From: Triparma columacea
Taxonomy: Eukaryota; Sar; Bolidophyceae; Parmales; Triparmaceae
Length of the DNA: 30,773 nt
Direction of reading: 5' to 3'
Assembly (NCBI GenBank): GCA_030267965.1
Contig: BRYA01000057.1
Location: forward strand, 1-30,773
The position numbers and the translations under genes are program-made. The notes under the pieces were generated by a model that searched no databases, was not told the origin of the DNA, and was given only the letters and a program-made list of their open reading frames with translations. Positions within the stretch are counted from its first letter, which is position 1; the number at the start of each line of letters is the position of its first letter. Shown here one piece after another: positions 18,891-29,201 of the stretch.

Positions 18891-20914
18891 ATGATGAAAA
18901 GGGTGTTTGCTGTTTCCCCCATGGATGACGTCGAATTGAACTTTATAGATCTTGGGGCGATTCCCGATAGCCCCAAAGCGGCAGTCGAGAACTCTTTAAT
19001 AATTGAAAGTGCTTTGCGATCGATGAATTCAACCTCACATTTGACCATTCTGGCGATTCCGAAAGGAGAATTATTTTGGTTGATGGGGGGTATAAGGGCA
19101 GACGGTGCGTGACCCAGGTATCATGCATCTACTATTCTCTGATCGTTGGGGGATGGGGGCAGTACGCTGAACGTATATGCCATATCTGCCATGCCATACC
19201 AACAACTCATTATTATTGTCGCACATCGCTCCGTGACCCGCTTTGCTCGTCGCCACAGGATTGCACAACGCTAGAATTGTCATAGACGGAACGCTGAAGT
19301 TTGTGGATGATACAGCAGGCTGGCCAATGAAGGAAAATAAGAAGAAGGGATTTTTGCCTTCAGAGTGCATTGAAATGCACGACCTTGAGAACGTTACTTT
19401 CACATCGTCGTCATCAGGAAGAGGAATACACGACAGAGGAATAGTTGACGGCAGCGGTCATGTGTGGTGGGGAGTTCCCTTGATTGGTTATGTTGAGGTC
19501 GGCACAGCGCGACCTCATCTTCTTTATGTAAAAAACGCCAAGAACTTCGTGGTAGAGAACCTCGTCTTGAAGGACTCTCCGAGGTGGACGTGCGTGTTTC
19601 ATGGTCTCGACAACGCCGTCATTAGGCACAGCTCCATCGTTGCGAGGAGGACAAGCCTTGATGGACACTCTCTCGTAGATCTCAGCGCTTTCAACACTGA
19701 TGGGTTTGACGTCTCGGGGCACGACATTCACATTCATGACTGTGACATTTGGAACCAGGACGATTCCATTGCTGTAAAGGATGAGCCAAGTGGCTCCTAC
19801 AACATGCTGTTTGAGAGGATCAACGCAAGTGGAACTGGGCTCGTAATTGGCTCCATAGGGAAGACGCATGTAAGGAATATTACGTTTCGGGATTCATACT
19901 TGCACAGGAGCTACAAGGGGATATTTCTGAAGTTCCGAGACGGCGCAGGAAATCCTGATCGGCCTGGCATCATCGAGGACGTGCTCTTCGAAGACATTGA
20001 AGTCTTTGCAGCGGAGCAGTGGCCAATCTGGATTGGTCCTGCACAGCAAGCAATCAGCGGCAACCCATGTAACCCCCAGCCTTGCTCTCTTTGCTGGCCG
20101 ATTCTCCCATGGTTTGGCGGCGATGTCTGTGAACCGATCGAACACGCTGTCTATCGAAATATTACTCTGAGAAACATCAACATAACCGGGCCACGCACTT
20201 CATTGGGGACGATCATTGGGGGGGATAGAACCCCGATTCGTGATATTGTGTTTGACAACGTGTTTACTCATACTTGTTCTAGCAGCAGTGGTGGTCACTC
20301 GCGCATAGAGTCTTTCCCCGGACTTTTGCAACCTATCGAAGATCCCGAGGTAACAACCTTCTATTTTATCCTGATCGTAGCCACGATAGTCCCCGTCCTG
20401 CTCGTATCTTGCTGCTGCTTTTTCAGGTGAGGTATAGTGCTGCGAAAAGGTAGAGCGGCGACCATTTCGGATCACAACACGGACCTCACCCCCCATCACA
20501 TCGGATCATCTTAGGTGGCCTCGAACACCTCCTTGGTGCAAGCTCTTTACCACTTTCCTATTCGTCACGATTCCTCCCATAGTTTTCCTCGCCACCATTC
20601 TTCCAGGTTACGGGGGCGCTATCGACACGTCAGACTTCTACGCCTGCGAAGGGGTGGAAGGGGGCGTTGCGGAGGGAGGCACGAACGTCGTCCCCTCCTG
20701 TTTCGAGGACCGGACAGTGGGGGGGGGTGGGGGGGTGGAGAACTGCAACAGCTTTGTCGTAGCTGGAATCTCGACGGGTTACGCAATTTTCACGACAATT
20801 ATTCTGCTGTTTGCTGGATGGCGATATTACGTTATATCAGGGGAGCTGAAGAAGGTGAAAAAAAAGAAGGGGGGCGAACAAGACGAAGAGGAGTTGGAGC
20901 TTGTCTCGTACTAA
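18891..20914 (+). CDS. GH28 (polygalacturonase-like) protein with C-terminal membrane segments, 593 aa
   Basis: Join 18891-19104, 19259-20426, 20515-20914; introns 154 and 88 bp. Joins are supported by WLMGGIRADG|LHNARIVIDG and SCCCFFR|WPRTPPW in frame. The body is a right-handed beta-helix of GH28, with NTDGFDVSG (about residue 217) and NQDDSIAVK (about 237) carrying the acidic residues of the active site. The usual GHG is SGTG (about 262), so the conserved His is Thr, and RIK is replaced by FLKFRDG. After the catalytic part come three hydrophobic segments: FYFILIVATIVPVLLVS, FTTFLFVTIPPIVFLATIL and FVVAGISTGYAIFTTIILLF, with a Lys-rich, then acidic tail. No N-terminal signal peptide is visible from ATG 18891, so an upstream exon may be missing. 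Pectin-like or other uronic-acid cell-surface polymers are the family's substrates; activity here is uncertain. Confidence 0.85.
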
Positions 20915-21121
20915 TAGTTGAACAAAGAGCCTTTCTCACAAAACAAGAACATGGCTGCATTATTTTCAGCAGCTGAAAAAAGTGCATTTTGGGGTGGGCC
21001 TTCGCATCTAGGAACTCCTATCTTTGGACGCGACACCTCACCAAAATATCTGTTAACAACCCTCCCCCCCCAACACTTACGATCGGCTACTTAGGTCCTC
21101 CTCCCCATCTTCCTCTTCACC

Positions 21122-22528
21122 ATGACCTTTGGTACTATATTTGATTCCCGTACCCTCCTCCCTGATTCCTGTCCTGACCCGACATCCGAGGCTTCAATCG
21201 AGGCTGACTGCGCCTTCTACCAGGACTGCGTCGAGTCCCAGGTCGTCTGCGGTTCCGACGGTTACGCCCTAGGTTACGGCGGAAAGTACTGCGGTAGTTT
21301 CGTTGAAAATCTGGACGAGTTCTCAGAGGAGGGACAAAAGTGGATCCTCGGGACTTTGACATGCCTAAAATCAGCGCTTGTGCCGATTGTGGAACTCCCG
21401 GGGGGCAAGACGTGCGACTTAATTGCGAGCGCGGCGTTCGATTCCCACGTCTTCTGCTACATGGACAACGGTTTCTGCGACCAGATCTTTAACTTTGGCG
21501 ACCCCGTAGCGCTGGCCTCTTTCATCCAGGATTTGCTGGGGGTGTTTGAGATCCCTGATTTCCTGCAGTACGTTGCGATTAAGCAGGTGTACGACGTGCT
21601 CACCCAGTGTCCTTTCTACGGTGGTTCCAAGGAGGTCACCGATGCAAGCATTGGTGAGAATGGGCTGGGAATCGAAGGGTCCGGTTGTACTTTAGCGGTG
21701 CATTTGCCTCCTTCTATCAAAACCTAACCTAAACGCACCAATTCGCGATTCACTTCTTTCACCGCAGGAATCGTTGACGCGATCGTGAAGTGCCCAAAGA
21801 GCTTCGACGGGACGCAGGCTACGCTGGACGAGTACAGGAACGAACCACTGACGGACAAGACGTCAGGCGCGGAGGTTTATCTCGGCTACAAGTCCTCCTT
21901 CGAGGAGTCCTGCGGCTCCTGCGGTTACACCACCGTCGATGGGAAATACTTGTACGGTTACAACTACGCTTGGAATGCAGAGGTCGGGACTAGGGAGTTC
22001 TGGTCGGACAAGGATAAGGGTTGGAAGGAGACTCCTCGCTGGTTTCGAAACTGCAGGTCCCCCTACGCTCGGAGAAGCTGGTGGGGCAGGTTCTCCGGCG
22101 GGGCTTGCGAGATCCCTGAGGACTACAAGTTCCTTGGTGAGACATGCGAGAACGAAGGGCAGTGTAACAACGGGGCGACGAGGGGTTATGTTGACGCGGT
22201 GTGCGGCGCTACTGACGGGACCTGCGTGTTCGCCGAGGATGCCGAGAGGGAAGGCGACGTGCCCGACAGGATGGCCCTCTTCAACTTTGGGAAGGGGGCC
22301 TGCAGCAACTGCAGGAACGACCCGAGGTCCCCGTGCGGGGCGTACGGGGGGAGGAACCCGTTCGAGGTCGACACGAGCGCGGCGGCGGCGGGGGGGGGAC
22401 TGCTGGCGATCGCGGCTGTGGCGGTGGTAGGAGGAGCGTGGCAGATGGGAAAGAAGAGAAGGAGGGCGGGGACGGAGGCGAGGAACAGGAAAATGGTGCA
22501 GATGAAGGGGAATACGGGAACCGTTTAA
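21122..22528 (+). CDS. Cys-rich type I membrane protein, weakly stanniocalcin-like
   Basis: Join 21122-21653, 21768-22528 (430 aa); one 114-bp phase-1 intron (DASI|GIVDAIVKCPK). The frame is open from 21095, right after an AG (CTACTTAG), and encodes VLLPIFLFTMTFGTIF before and across the ATG. A signal peptide begun on an upstream exon is therefore likely and ATG 21122 may not be the true start. The N-terminal half has regularly spaced cysteines: DCAFYQDC, VVCGSDGYALGYGGKYC, LTCLKSALVPIV, then AAFDSHVFCYMDNGFC. The Cys-helix-Cys pattern recalls stanniocalcin-like proteins, but I cannot verify this. The second half has more cysteines (SCGSCGY, ETCENEGQCNNG, ACSNCRND). A membrane helix (GGGLLAIAAVAVVGGAW) and basic tail (KKRRR) close it. 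Probably surface or secretory; function unknown. Confidence 0.78.
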
Positions 22529-22556
22529 AGGGAAGGAGGGGGGTGACGTGATAAAG

Positions 22557-22562
22557 AATAAA
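22557..22562 (+). terminator. AATAAA polyadenylation signal
   Basis: AATAAA lies 29 bp after the stop codon of the Cys-rich membrane protein gene, in the 79-bp gap before the convergent Mini-RNase III gene. Confidence 0.5.
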
Positions 22563-22607
22563 ACATGAGTTCTTTTAAAAGCAAAACAAACAAGAAAAAA
22601 AAGCCTT

Positions 22608-23255
22608 TTACTCCTCGTCTTCCCTAAGTATTTCCCCCCTAACCCAGTCCGCCATCATTCTGAATCTCTCCCCTTCGCAGTCCTCTAAATAAAGGTATCC
22701 CAGTAAACACTCCAAGCTCGTTGCGTCCTGGTAGACTTCTTTTGAGTACGAGAGACGTGAGGGCTGGGATTTTACGCAGTTACGACCACGGGATACTATG
22801 GATGTCTCGGAGGGGGTTAAAGGGAGGAAGGGGATTGTACTCTATGAGGAAGGGGAAGGGGAGAGGGAAGCGGGAGGGGTGTGAAAGAAATGTTAGTGTT
22901 GGAGAATGGTGGAAGTATTTGTATTTTTCGTCTCCTCTTTTTCTTTCTTTTTCCAATGCCTTACCTCCCCCTGCCCCTCTATAATCCTGTTCATAATCCT
23001 GCTCTGTTCCTCTGCTCTAACTTTCCTAACAACCATATTATGGTATTCCCCCGTTCTCTTTAACGGGTACAGCAAACTCGTCCTCGCTAACAGCTCGTAC
23101 ACTACGTCTCCTATGTAGGCGTAGGACTGGGGGGAGGGGGGGGGGGAAGAAGTGGGAGGGGAAAGGATGGAGGATAGGGGGGGGGGGGAGGGGAAAGAGG
23201 TTGTGGGTAATGTGAGGAGGAGGAGAAGGAGGAGGGGGAGGAAGGTGATGTACAT
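22608..23255 (-). CDS. Mini-ribonuclease III (MrnC)-like, probably plastid-targeted, 174 aa
   Basis: Join on minus strand 23255-22965, 22841-22608; one 123-bp phase-0 intron. Mini-RNase III is a dimeric RNase III domain without dsRNA-binding domain; it matures 23S rRNA in bacteria and acts on plastid RNAs in plants. Exon 1 has YAYIGDVVYELLARTSLL with the catalytic Asp in GDxxYE, then RTGEYHNMVVRKV. Exon 2, read from acceptor TCATAG|AG, gives FLPLTPSETSIVSRGRNC and LECLLGYLYLEDCEGERF with the second acidic residue; the family has an LTxxE...RRGRN block at this place, which chose this acceptor over GAG|ACATCC further in. The N-terminus (MYITFLPLLLLLLLTLPTTS|FPSPPP) is a signal peptide with Phe after the likely cleavage site, the hallmark of plastid import in ochrophytes. 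The gene is only 79 bp from the convergent upstream gene. Confidence 0.85.
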
Positions 23256-23619
23256 GGAAGTTGAGAGGGTTAAGGAGGGAGGGAGGGAGGGGTAGAGAGA
23301 GATAGATAGAGAGATAGAGAGAGAGTTGTTTGGAGAAATTTGACAGAGGATGAGGTCGGGGGAGAGGTGAAGTAGACTAGAAATGGTAATGGCTGGGTGA
23401 AGTAGGGGTGAAGTAGGAATTTGTAGAGTAGCTTTATGTTTAAGTCGAGATATAGATAGTTTAGATAGTTTGAATGTATTAGAATTGTTGAATTATTGAC
23501 GAGAAAAAGGGGGACCAAAACTGAAGAAATTTATCTGAGGCATCAAGGCAGGAGAAAACCACGTCCTCCAGGCACTCACTTTCCCACTTCCCCCCCTTGC
23601 CTCAAACTCGCCTCCTTTA
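23256..23619. other. Divergent intergenic region with GATA/GA microsatellite
   Basis: It separates the Mini-RNase III (-) and MBOAT (+) start codons and so holds two promoters. A GGGAGGGAGG tract and GAGAGATAGATAGA repeats lie at about 23276-23332. No gene is seen. Confidence 0.6.
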
Positions 23620-25689
23620 ATGGATGCTGTTTTACCCTCATGGGCACCTCCGCTTATTCAATCTGTTATAGATAATGTATACAGTCTCAAACCGTATGTT
23701 GAGCCAACGGTATGTTTAGGTAAGTTTTATTTGAGGATTGAGGACCGAGGGATTTGGGAGTGTGAGACATTTATTAATCATTACATTGTCTATTAATAGA
23801 TATATTCATATATATACACTCACATACATACACATATACACTACAATCACCTAAAACTCCCCAAACTACCACACATACCACACACACACCCACCAACATC
23901 TCAATCGCCAAACACTCCACCCAACACTCCCCCCAACAAACCCCAGTTCCAGCTATTGTCAAAGTCAAGGTAACAGAGCTAGGAGAGACTATCGGGTTCG
24001 ACTACGATACGCTATCCTACGTCCTTGGGATGCTAATCTGCTACCCCCTTGGGATCATCATGGCAAGCCTACCTTATGGGAAGACCAAACACCTATTCAG
24101 CTTCCTACTAGGGGCATTCTTACTGCAATTCACGCTAGGGGTGCAGGTAAGGGGGGAGATATAAGGGGGGGATATTTGCGTCGTTAGGGTTGGATGTTAG
24201 GTTTGGAGGATGGACAAGAGAAGGGAGAGGAGGAGACTACTGTATGATGACAAGGTGGAGAAAATCGTGATGACAAGGTGGAGCAAATCGTGATGGCAAG
24301 CTCGACTCACTACACGAAGAAAACCCAACCTTACCCAACCCACCCCCTCCCTTACCCAACCCCCCCCCCCCCAAACCCAACCCCCCCCCCACACCAACAC
24401 GCATCTCTTCCGCGACTCGCTTCGCTCGTCGCCAGTGGATCCACCAGTTCATCGCGTCCATATTCGCGTACTTGTGCTTCCTGGTCCTCCCCCCGAAGCT
24501 GGCCAAGACCGTCGTCCCCACTTTCATCGTAGGCTACTGCGTCCTCGGTCACCTCCACCGTCAGTTTGTCAACTACCTCGGTTGGGACCTTGACTTCACG
24601 GGACCCCACATGGTCCTTACCATCAAGCTTTACAGCATCGCCTGGAACCTCTACGACGGCCACCTAATTAAGAAGGCCGGGAACAAGAAGGACAGCCTCC
24701 CCCGCGCCACCCAGAAGTGCTCCCAGTTTGCCCTAACCGAGCTCCCCTCCCTCCTCGAGTTCCTCGGCTACACCTTCTGCTTCTCCAACGTCCTAGCTGG
24801 CCCCGCCTACGAGTTCTCCATCTACCGCGCTGCAGCCAACGGCAGCCTCCTCTACGACGACAACGGCAAGCCCAGGGGGAAGATACCATCACAGGTCTGG
24901 CCCACGCTCAAGAACCTCGTCGTCTCCCTCGCGTGCATGGGGATCTTCGTAGCCGGGTCGGGGAAGTTCCCCATAATGGACCCGGTGGACCCTCAGAAGA
25001 ACGCCCCGACCTTCGTGGCGTTAACCTCGGCGTACTCCATCCACTCAAACACCCCCTGGCACATCCGGTACGGGTACAGCTGGGTAGCTTTGTTCTTCCA
25101 GAGGTTCAAGTACTACTTCGCGTGGAAGAACGCGGAGGGTAGCAACAACATATGGTACGCCGGCTTTGAGGGTTTCGACACCAAGGGTGACCCCATCGGA
25201 TGGGAGAACGCCAACAACATCGACATCTTACAGTTCGAGACCGCCCCTAACCTCAAGCTCCTGAGCGCCGCTTGGAACAAGAAGACCTCGAACTGGCTTA
25301 CCAGGTACATCTACATGCGCACCGGTGGCTCGCTGTACGCGACGTACGCAATGTCGGCGTTCTGGCATGGGTTCTACCCGGGGTACTACTTCTTCTTCCT
25401 CTCCATGCCCATGCTCACGGCCTGCGAGCGCATCGGGCGGAAGAAGCTGTCCCCCCGTTTCTCCACAGGCGGCAAGTGGAGCCCGTGGGGAATCACGACG
25501 ATAATGTGCACGAGCTTCCTGATCGAGTACTTCATACAGCCGTTCCAAATGCTGAGCTGGGAGTGGAGCGTGCAGGCGTGGCGGGGACACTACTTCTTCG
25601 GACATGTGCTGGCGGTGGGGTTTTATGGAGTCTGTATGATGCTACCGACACCAAAGGGGAAGGGGGGGGACAAGAAGAAAAAAGCGTAA
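23620..25689 (+). CDS. MBOAT-family lysophospholipid acyltransferase-like protein, about 515 aa
   Basis: Proposed join 23620-23719, 23953-24146, 24436-25689; introns of about 233 and 289 bp. Two acceptors for intron 1 stand 6 bp apart (CCCCAG at 23946, TTCCAG at 23952), and both keep the frame. The join GAFLLQFTLGVQ|WIHQFIAS restores the family's early membrane region. Further blocks are NYLGWDLDFTGPHMVLTIKL, SIAWNLYDG, SLLEFLGYTFCFSNVLAGPA and the catalytic-His segment SAFWHGFYPGYYFFF, in the order of LPCAT/MBOAT1-2-5 type enzymes. The C-terminus ends KGGDKKKKA, a lysine-rich tail that may retain the protein in the ER. Such enzymes re-acylate lysophospholipids in the Lands cycle with acyl-CoA; head-group preference cannot be read from sequence. 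Confidence 0.9.
24245..24290 (+). repeat. Two 23-bp direct repeats in MBOAT intron 2
   Basis: TGATGACAAGGTGGAG followed by AAAATCG or CAAATCG occurs twice in tandem with one mismatch; a third partial copy (TGATGGCAAG) follows. Non-coding. Confidence 0.85.
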
Positions 25690-25774
25690 AGGGAGGGAAC
25701 GTTTGGGGACAGGGGAGGGGGGAATGGGAACGAAAGAAAGAAAAATGATTTTTTTAATCCAACCTTGCTATTTT

Positions 25775-27533
25775 TTAAGAGTGCACCTCGAGGCGGATGG
25801 CCCTCCTGCACTCTATGTTTACGGTGTCCGTGCTTAGGTCCCACCCGTTCTCTTCGAGGCCCTCTAGGAAGGGCTTCTCCTTCACCTTGAGAACCTCCAA
25901 ACTGTGCAGGCGAGAGAAAGGGGGGGTGGAAGGGGGTAGCGGGGTCGCCGGAAAGGTTAGTAACCCATCCATTGCTTTCAACATGAACCATCGAGCCAAT
26001 TCTCTCAGCACTACATTCTCACCTCTCCCTAATAACACTGTCAACCCCCCCCTCCCCCCCGCCCGTCCCCCCCCCCTTCTCCAACATATCCTTGACTAGG
26101 AACCCATGCAGCATGCTCCTGACGATGTCCTTCCCCTCCACCCCCTTCATGTACGCGATGTTGACCCGACCGTCGTCTGCGGCTTTGACTATCCAGTCCT
26201 CCCCGCTCGTGACCTCCATCATTCCCTTTAGGTCTCCTAGCGACGACGTCATCGTGGGAAGGTCGCACCCTACCTTTAGCCACCCTAGCGGCTTCGGGCT
26301 GAAAGGCGTGAAGGGCTCAAGCCTCGCTACCTTGTCCGGCGACGGCACCACCCCCTCCGTAAGGAACGTCTCCACAATTATCCCCCCCCTCTCCTTGTTG
26401 ATGGTCCTTAACGCTACCCCTTTCAAACTCCACCAGCACGCCCCAAGGTGGCCGGCGCTGCAGACGCTGAAGCCCATCGCGACGTTAACCCAGTCCGTCC
26501 CTATAAAAGGGCTCACAAGGCAGCCTACCCCGGTCCCGAGCATGCTGGCGAGGATGGTCTGGCTCCCGGCCTTTGCGGTAACGTCGGCCAAGTTACCCTG
26601 GAGGGAGAGAGAGCTGTGGAGGGCTGCGCGGCTGGCGCTGGCCGAGAGGTAGGCTATGTTCTTCCCGACGTTTGCGACGCTCGCGATCAGGAGGAAGTAC
26701 CCTGGGAGGAGGGGGGAGCAAACCTCCATTAGGGTGGAAGCATCCATGGAGAGGGAGGAGACGAACCTCCACTTCTTTGGGTTGGAATCGAACGCCTGGG
26801 AGGTACCGAGGTAGGAGGCGAAAAGGACGCCCCCGAGCTGACCAAGGCCGTCCTTTATGACCCAGTTTAGGGCGGCGGCCATGGGGATGCTCCCGGCCCC
26901 GAGCCCAACGGCGTAGAGGAGGGACTGCATGGAGAGGACACCGGAGCAAGAGGAGAAGAGGGTGGAGGCGAATTGGAGAGTGGCGTAGTGGGGGTAGGAT
27001 GGGGAGACGGAGTGAGGGTAGGAGGAGGGGAGGAAGTGGAGGAGGAGGTCCTGGGCTCTTTGATTGGGGTCTTTCTTGGGGGAAGGAAGCTCTGGGGGAG
27101 GAGGAGGGGGGGGAGAAAGAATCAACGAGCAAGGTGTGAGGGGATGGTTAACACCGGCTTTTTGCACACTCCACCTTATCCAAACCTTACCTAGTAATAG
27201 TCCCGAAGATAGTCTTGAAGGTAGTCCTGAAGAACTTGCTTCCCCACTTGCTTCCCCACTTGCTTCCCCATTCGCTTTGTCACCGCCTTTAAAATGTTCA
27301 TTTAAGCCGTATTCAACAGTAGTTGTATGACTTCCAAACCCACTAGTAGCAGTAACAACAATACGAGGCCTATCGATTGATTTATGCGAGTGAATTGGGG
27401 CATTCTGGGAGCGTGTCGAGTCGCAAGCAATGGGGGTGAAGCTGTAATTTCTGTAGAGAGTAAAACGAGACTTTGAGAACGCTATCCGACGACGTAAAAA
27501 CGTATATGAAAATGAGGACAGAGGACGGTACAT
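25775..27533 (-). CDS. RUS (Root UVB Sensitive)/DUF647 family protein, about 512 aa
   Basis: Join on minus strand 27533-27191, 27091-26023, 25901-25775; introns 99 and 121 bp. The first intron is a multiple of three and stop-free, so retention would add 33 in-frame residues. The second join gives VIRES|LEVLKVKEKPF in frame. DUF647 blocks are visible: FLPSSYPHSVSPSYPHYATL, LNWVIKDGLGQLGGVLFA, DSNPKKWRFVSSLSMDASTL, GNLADVTAKAGSQTI, and a C-terminal FLEGLEENGWDL. The family is membrane-associated and in plants is linked to UV-B sensing, vitamin B6 and auxin transport; its biochemical activity is not settled. The N-terminus (MYRPLSSFSYTFLRRRIAFS) is Arg/Ser-rich and amphipathic, more like a mitochondrial than a plastid leader. 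A GEAS repeat (tandem CTTGCTTCCCCA) and a poly-Gly stretch near the C-terminus are low-complexity inserts. Confidence 0.88.
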
Positions 27534-27764
27534 CGAAGTAGCGACGGTAAAGTCTGGGTGAAAAAAAATGTGATTTTGGAATCCTTGTTGTCCCGTGCGT
27601 GAGTTTGGACTCTCCTTTTGGTTCGGTTTAGGGTGGACGGAGAGGTGGCATAATGATCAAAACTCACAGCAAGACGAAAGTGGTGGTGTATGAATAATAT
27701 ATATATAACCACGATAACTATAGTTTCCGTGCGCAATATGTGAATATGAACAACAAGACAAACT

Positions 27765-28673
27765 CTACAATTCAACCCTCCTCCTCTCCACCCCTCCTTC
27801 GGTGACCCTGTACATCCACCCCTTTCCCCCCACCCCCACGTCCTTGAGGTTCCCTTTCACCCCCCCCACCTTGTCCTTGAGTATCCCCTGCCCCTCTTCA
27901 TCTGTAATATCAAGTTTCGTGTTTGGGCTTGGGGGCCTCCGGTACGCGTACTTCAGCGGGGGCGGGGATTCCGGGGGAGGGCAGAGGGGGATGGAGTCGA
28001 GCTCGGCTCCACCGCCCCCAATTACCACGCTCGACACCTCCTCCATGCTGGCAGATGATGAGCGAAGCAAAGACGCGAGCGAACCGAGCAGTGGGAATGG
28101 TTGAGTTGGGAATAAGCGAAAAGGATGTTATGAGCAGATGGGCTCCAGGTGCCTCGCTTTCTATCTTACTCCACAAGACACATTGTTGACCGCTGTTACT
28201 CTGCTTTGATTTCTTCCCCTTGTCAATTCTCACCTCCCAATACCGTCGTAATTCCAAACCTTCCCTTCCCCGTTCTCCCACCCACCGACAACGATGTGGC
28301 ACCCGTAAGGAAAAAATCGGCGTTCGTACAAAACCCTGGACACCAGACGGGAGAGGACCGCCGGGGAGACATCAGTTGGGAGGGAGGAGAGTACAGAGTG
28401 GAGCTCTATGACGTCGTTGGTGCTACCTGTCAGGTGGACGATCGAGGAGGCGTAGGCAAGAGTCCGGGTGGTGGGGGTGGAGGTGGGGGAGGTCGAGGGG
28501 TGGGGTTGGTCTAGGGTTAGGAGGAGGACAGAGGTTTTGGTAGGGAGAGACAGGGTTAGAGCCGGGGCTGACGTGTAAGGGTTAAAATCATTAGAGAGTA
28601 TGAAAGAAGGAAGGAGGATTAGGAGGAGAAGGCGCACGGAGGGGAAGATGGTTAGGTGAAAATTGGGATACAT
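27765..28673 (-). CDS. Proteasome beta-subunit-like (PSMB1/beta-6-type) protein with signal peptide, 240 aa
   Basis: Join on minus strand 28673-28234, 28047-27765; one 186-bp phase-2 intron (NYDGIG|SMEEV). The middle, LSRLVSRVLYERRFFPYGCH followed by VVGGWENGEGKVWNYDGIGS, is characteristic of the beta-6 subunit (PSMB1), and the total length of 240 aa is that of a typical PSMB1. FNPY near the N-terminus also fits. The region between is strongly diverged (Pro/Ser/Thr-rich), as is the C-terminal third, which ends VERRRVEL. Ahead of the domain is a clear signal peptide or anchor: MYPNFHLTIFPSVRLLLLIL then LPSFILS. Standard proteasome subunits have none. PSMB1 is a non-catalytic subunit, so lack of an N-terminal Thr is expected. 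It may be a divergent paralogue working in another compartment. The intron ends with a CTTCGCTCATC word shared with other introns. Confidence 0.78.
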
Positions 28674-29201
28674 TGAGGCGGGAGGAGAGGTGGGGGTGGG
28701 GAGAATTGGTTTGAGGGGACTGGAGACGGTGGGTTGGGCGAGAAGGTCAGAAGAAGAGGCAATGAAACTTGATGAGGCGTCGTGCGGGAAAAGGAACGTA
28801 GTTTGGGTGAGCAGACAACTTTGATTTTTGCCCAAGTGGCCGCAGATAGATTCTATCTCTCTCGCCTTTTTGTCTTCCGCTGGAATTTAAGTGTGGATTG
28901 GACAATTGCTTGGCGAGTAATAATTACATTCTTGTTCGCACTGCTGTTATCCTTTATTTATAACCCCACAACGAAACGCATTTGGATCGCCTGTCTGACT
29001 GTGAGGGCTTTAGAGCAGGGCAAGTGCAGAGAGTTCATTTGGAACAGGGACTTTGTGAAGAAGTGGAGTGGATAGGGACGAAACAAGGTGAGGGTTGTAT
29101 AGGAGGCGAGGGCGGAGGAGGGATTGTTGGGGAGGAAGGTTGCAGGGGGAGGGGAGGGAGGAAGGAGGACACACACAGGACACAACAGCTTCCCAACGTC
29201 C
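28674..29201. other. Divergent intergenic region, possibly with an unplaced upstream exon
   Basis: It lies between the proteasome-like gene (-) and the mini-exon gene (+). An open stretch at 28964-29087 ends in a good donor (ACAAG|GTGAGG, phase 1), and an acceptor (CACACAG) at 29178 would join it in frame to the next gene. That stretch has no ATG and no convincing upstream acceptor, so it is not called. Confidence 0.45.

Noticed and set aside
28782..29075. 97-residue plus-strand frame with a hydrophobic segment
   Set aside because: It opens with GTG, lies opposite the 5' region of the proteasome-like gene and has no family resemblance or splice support.
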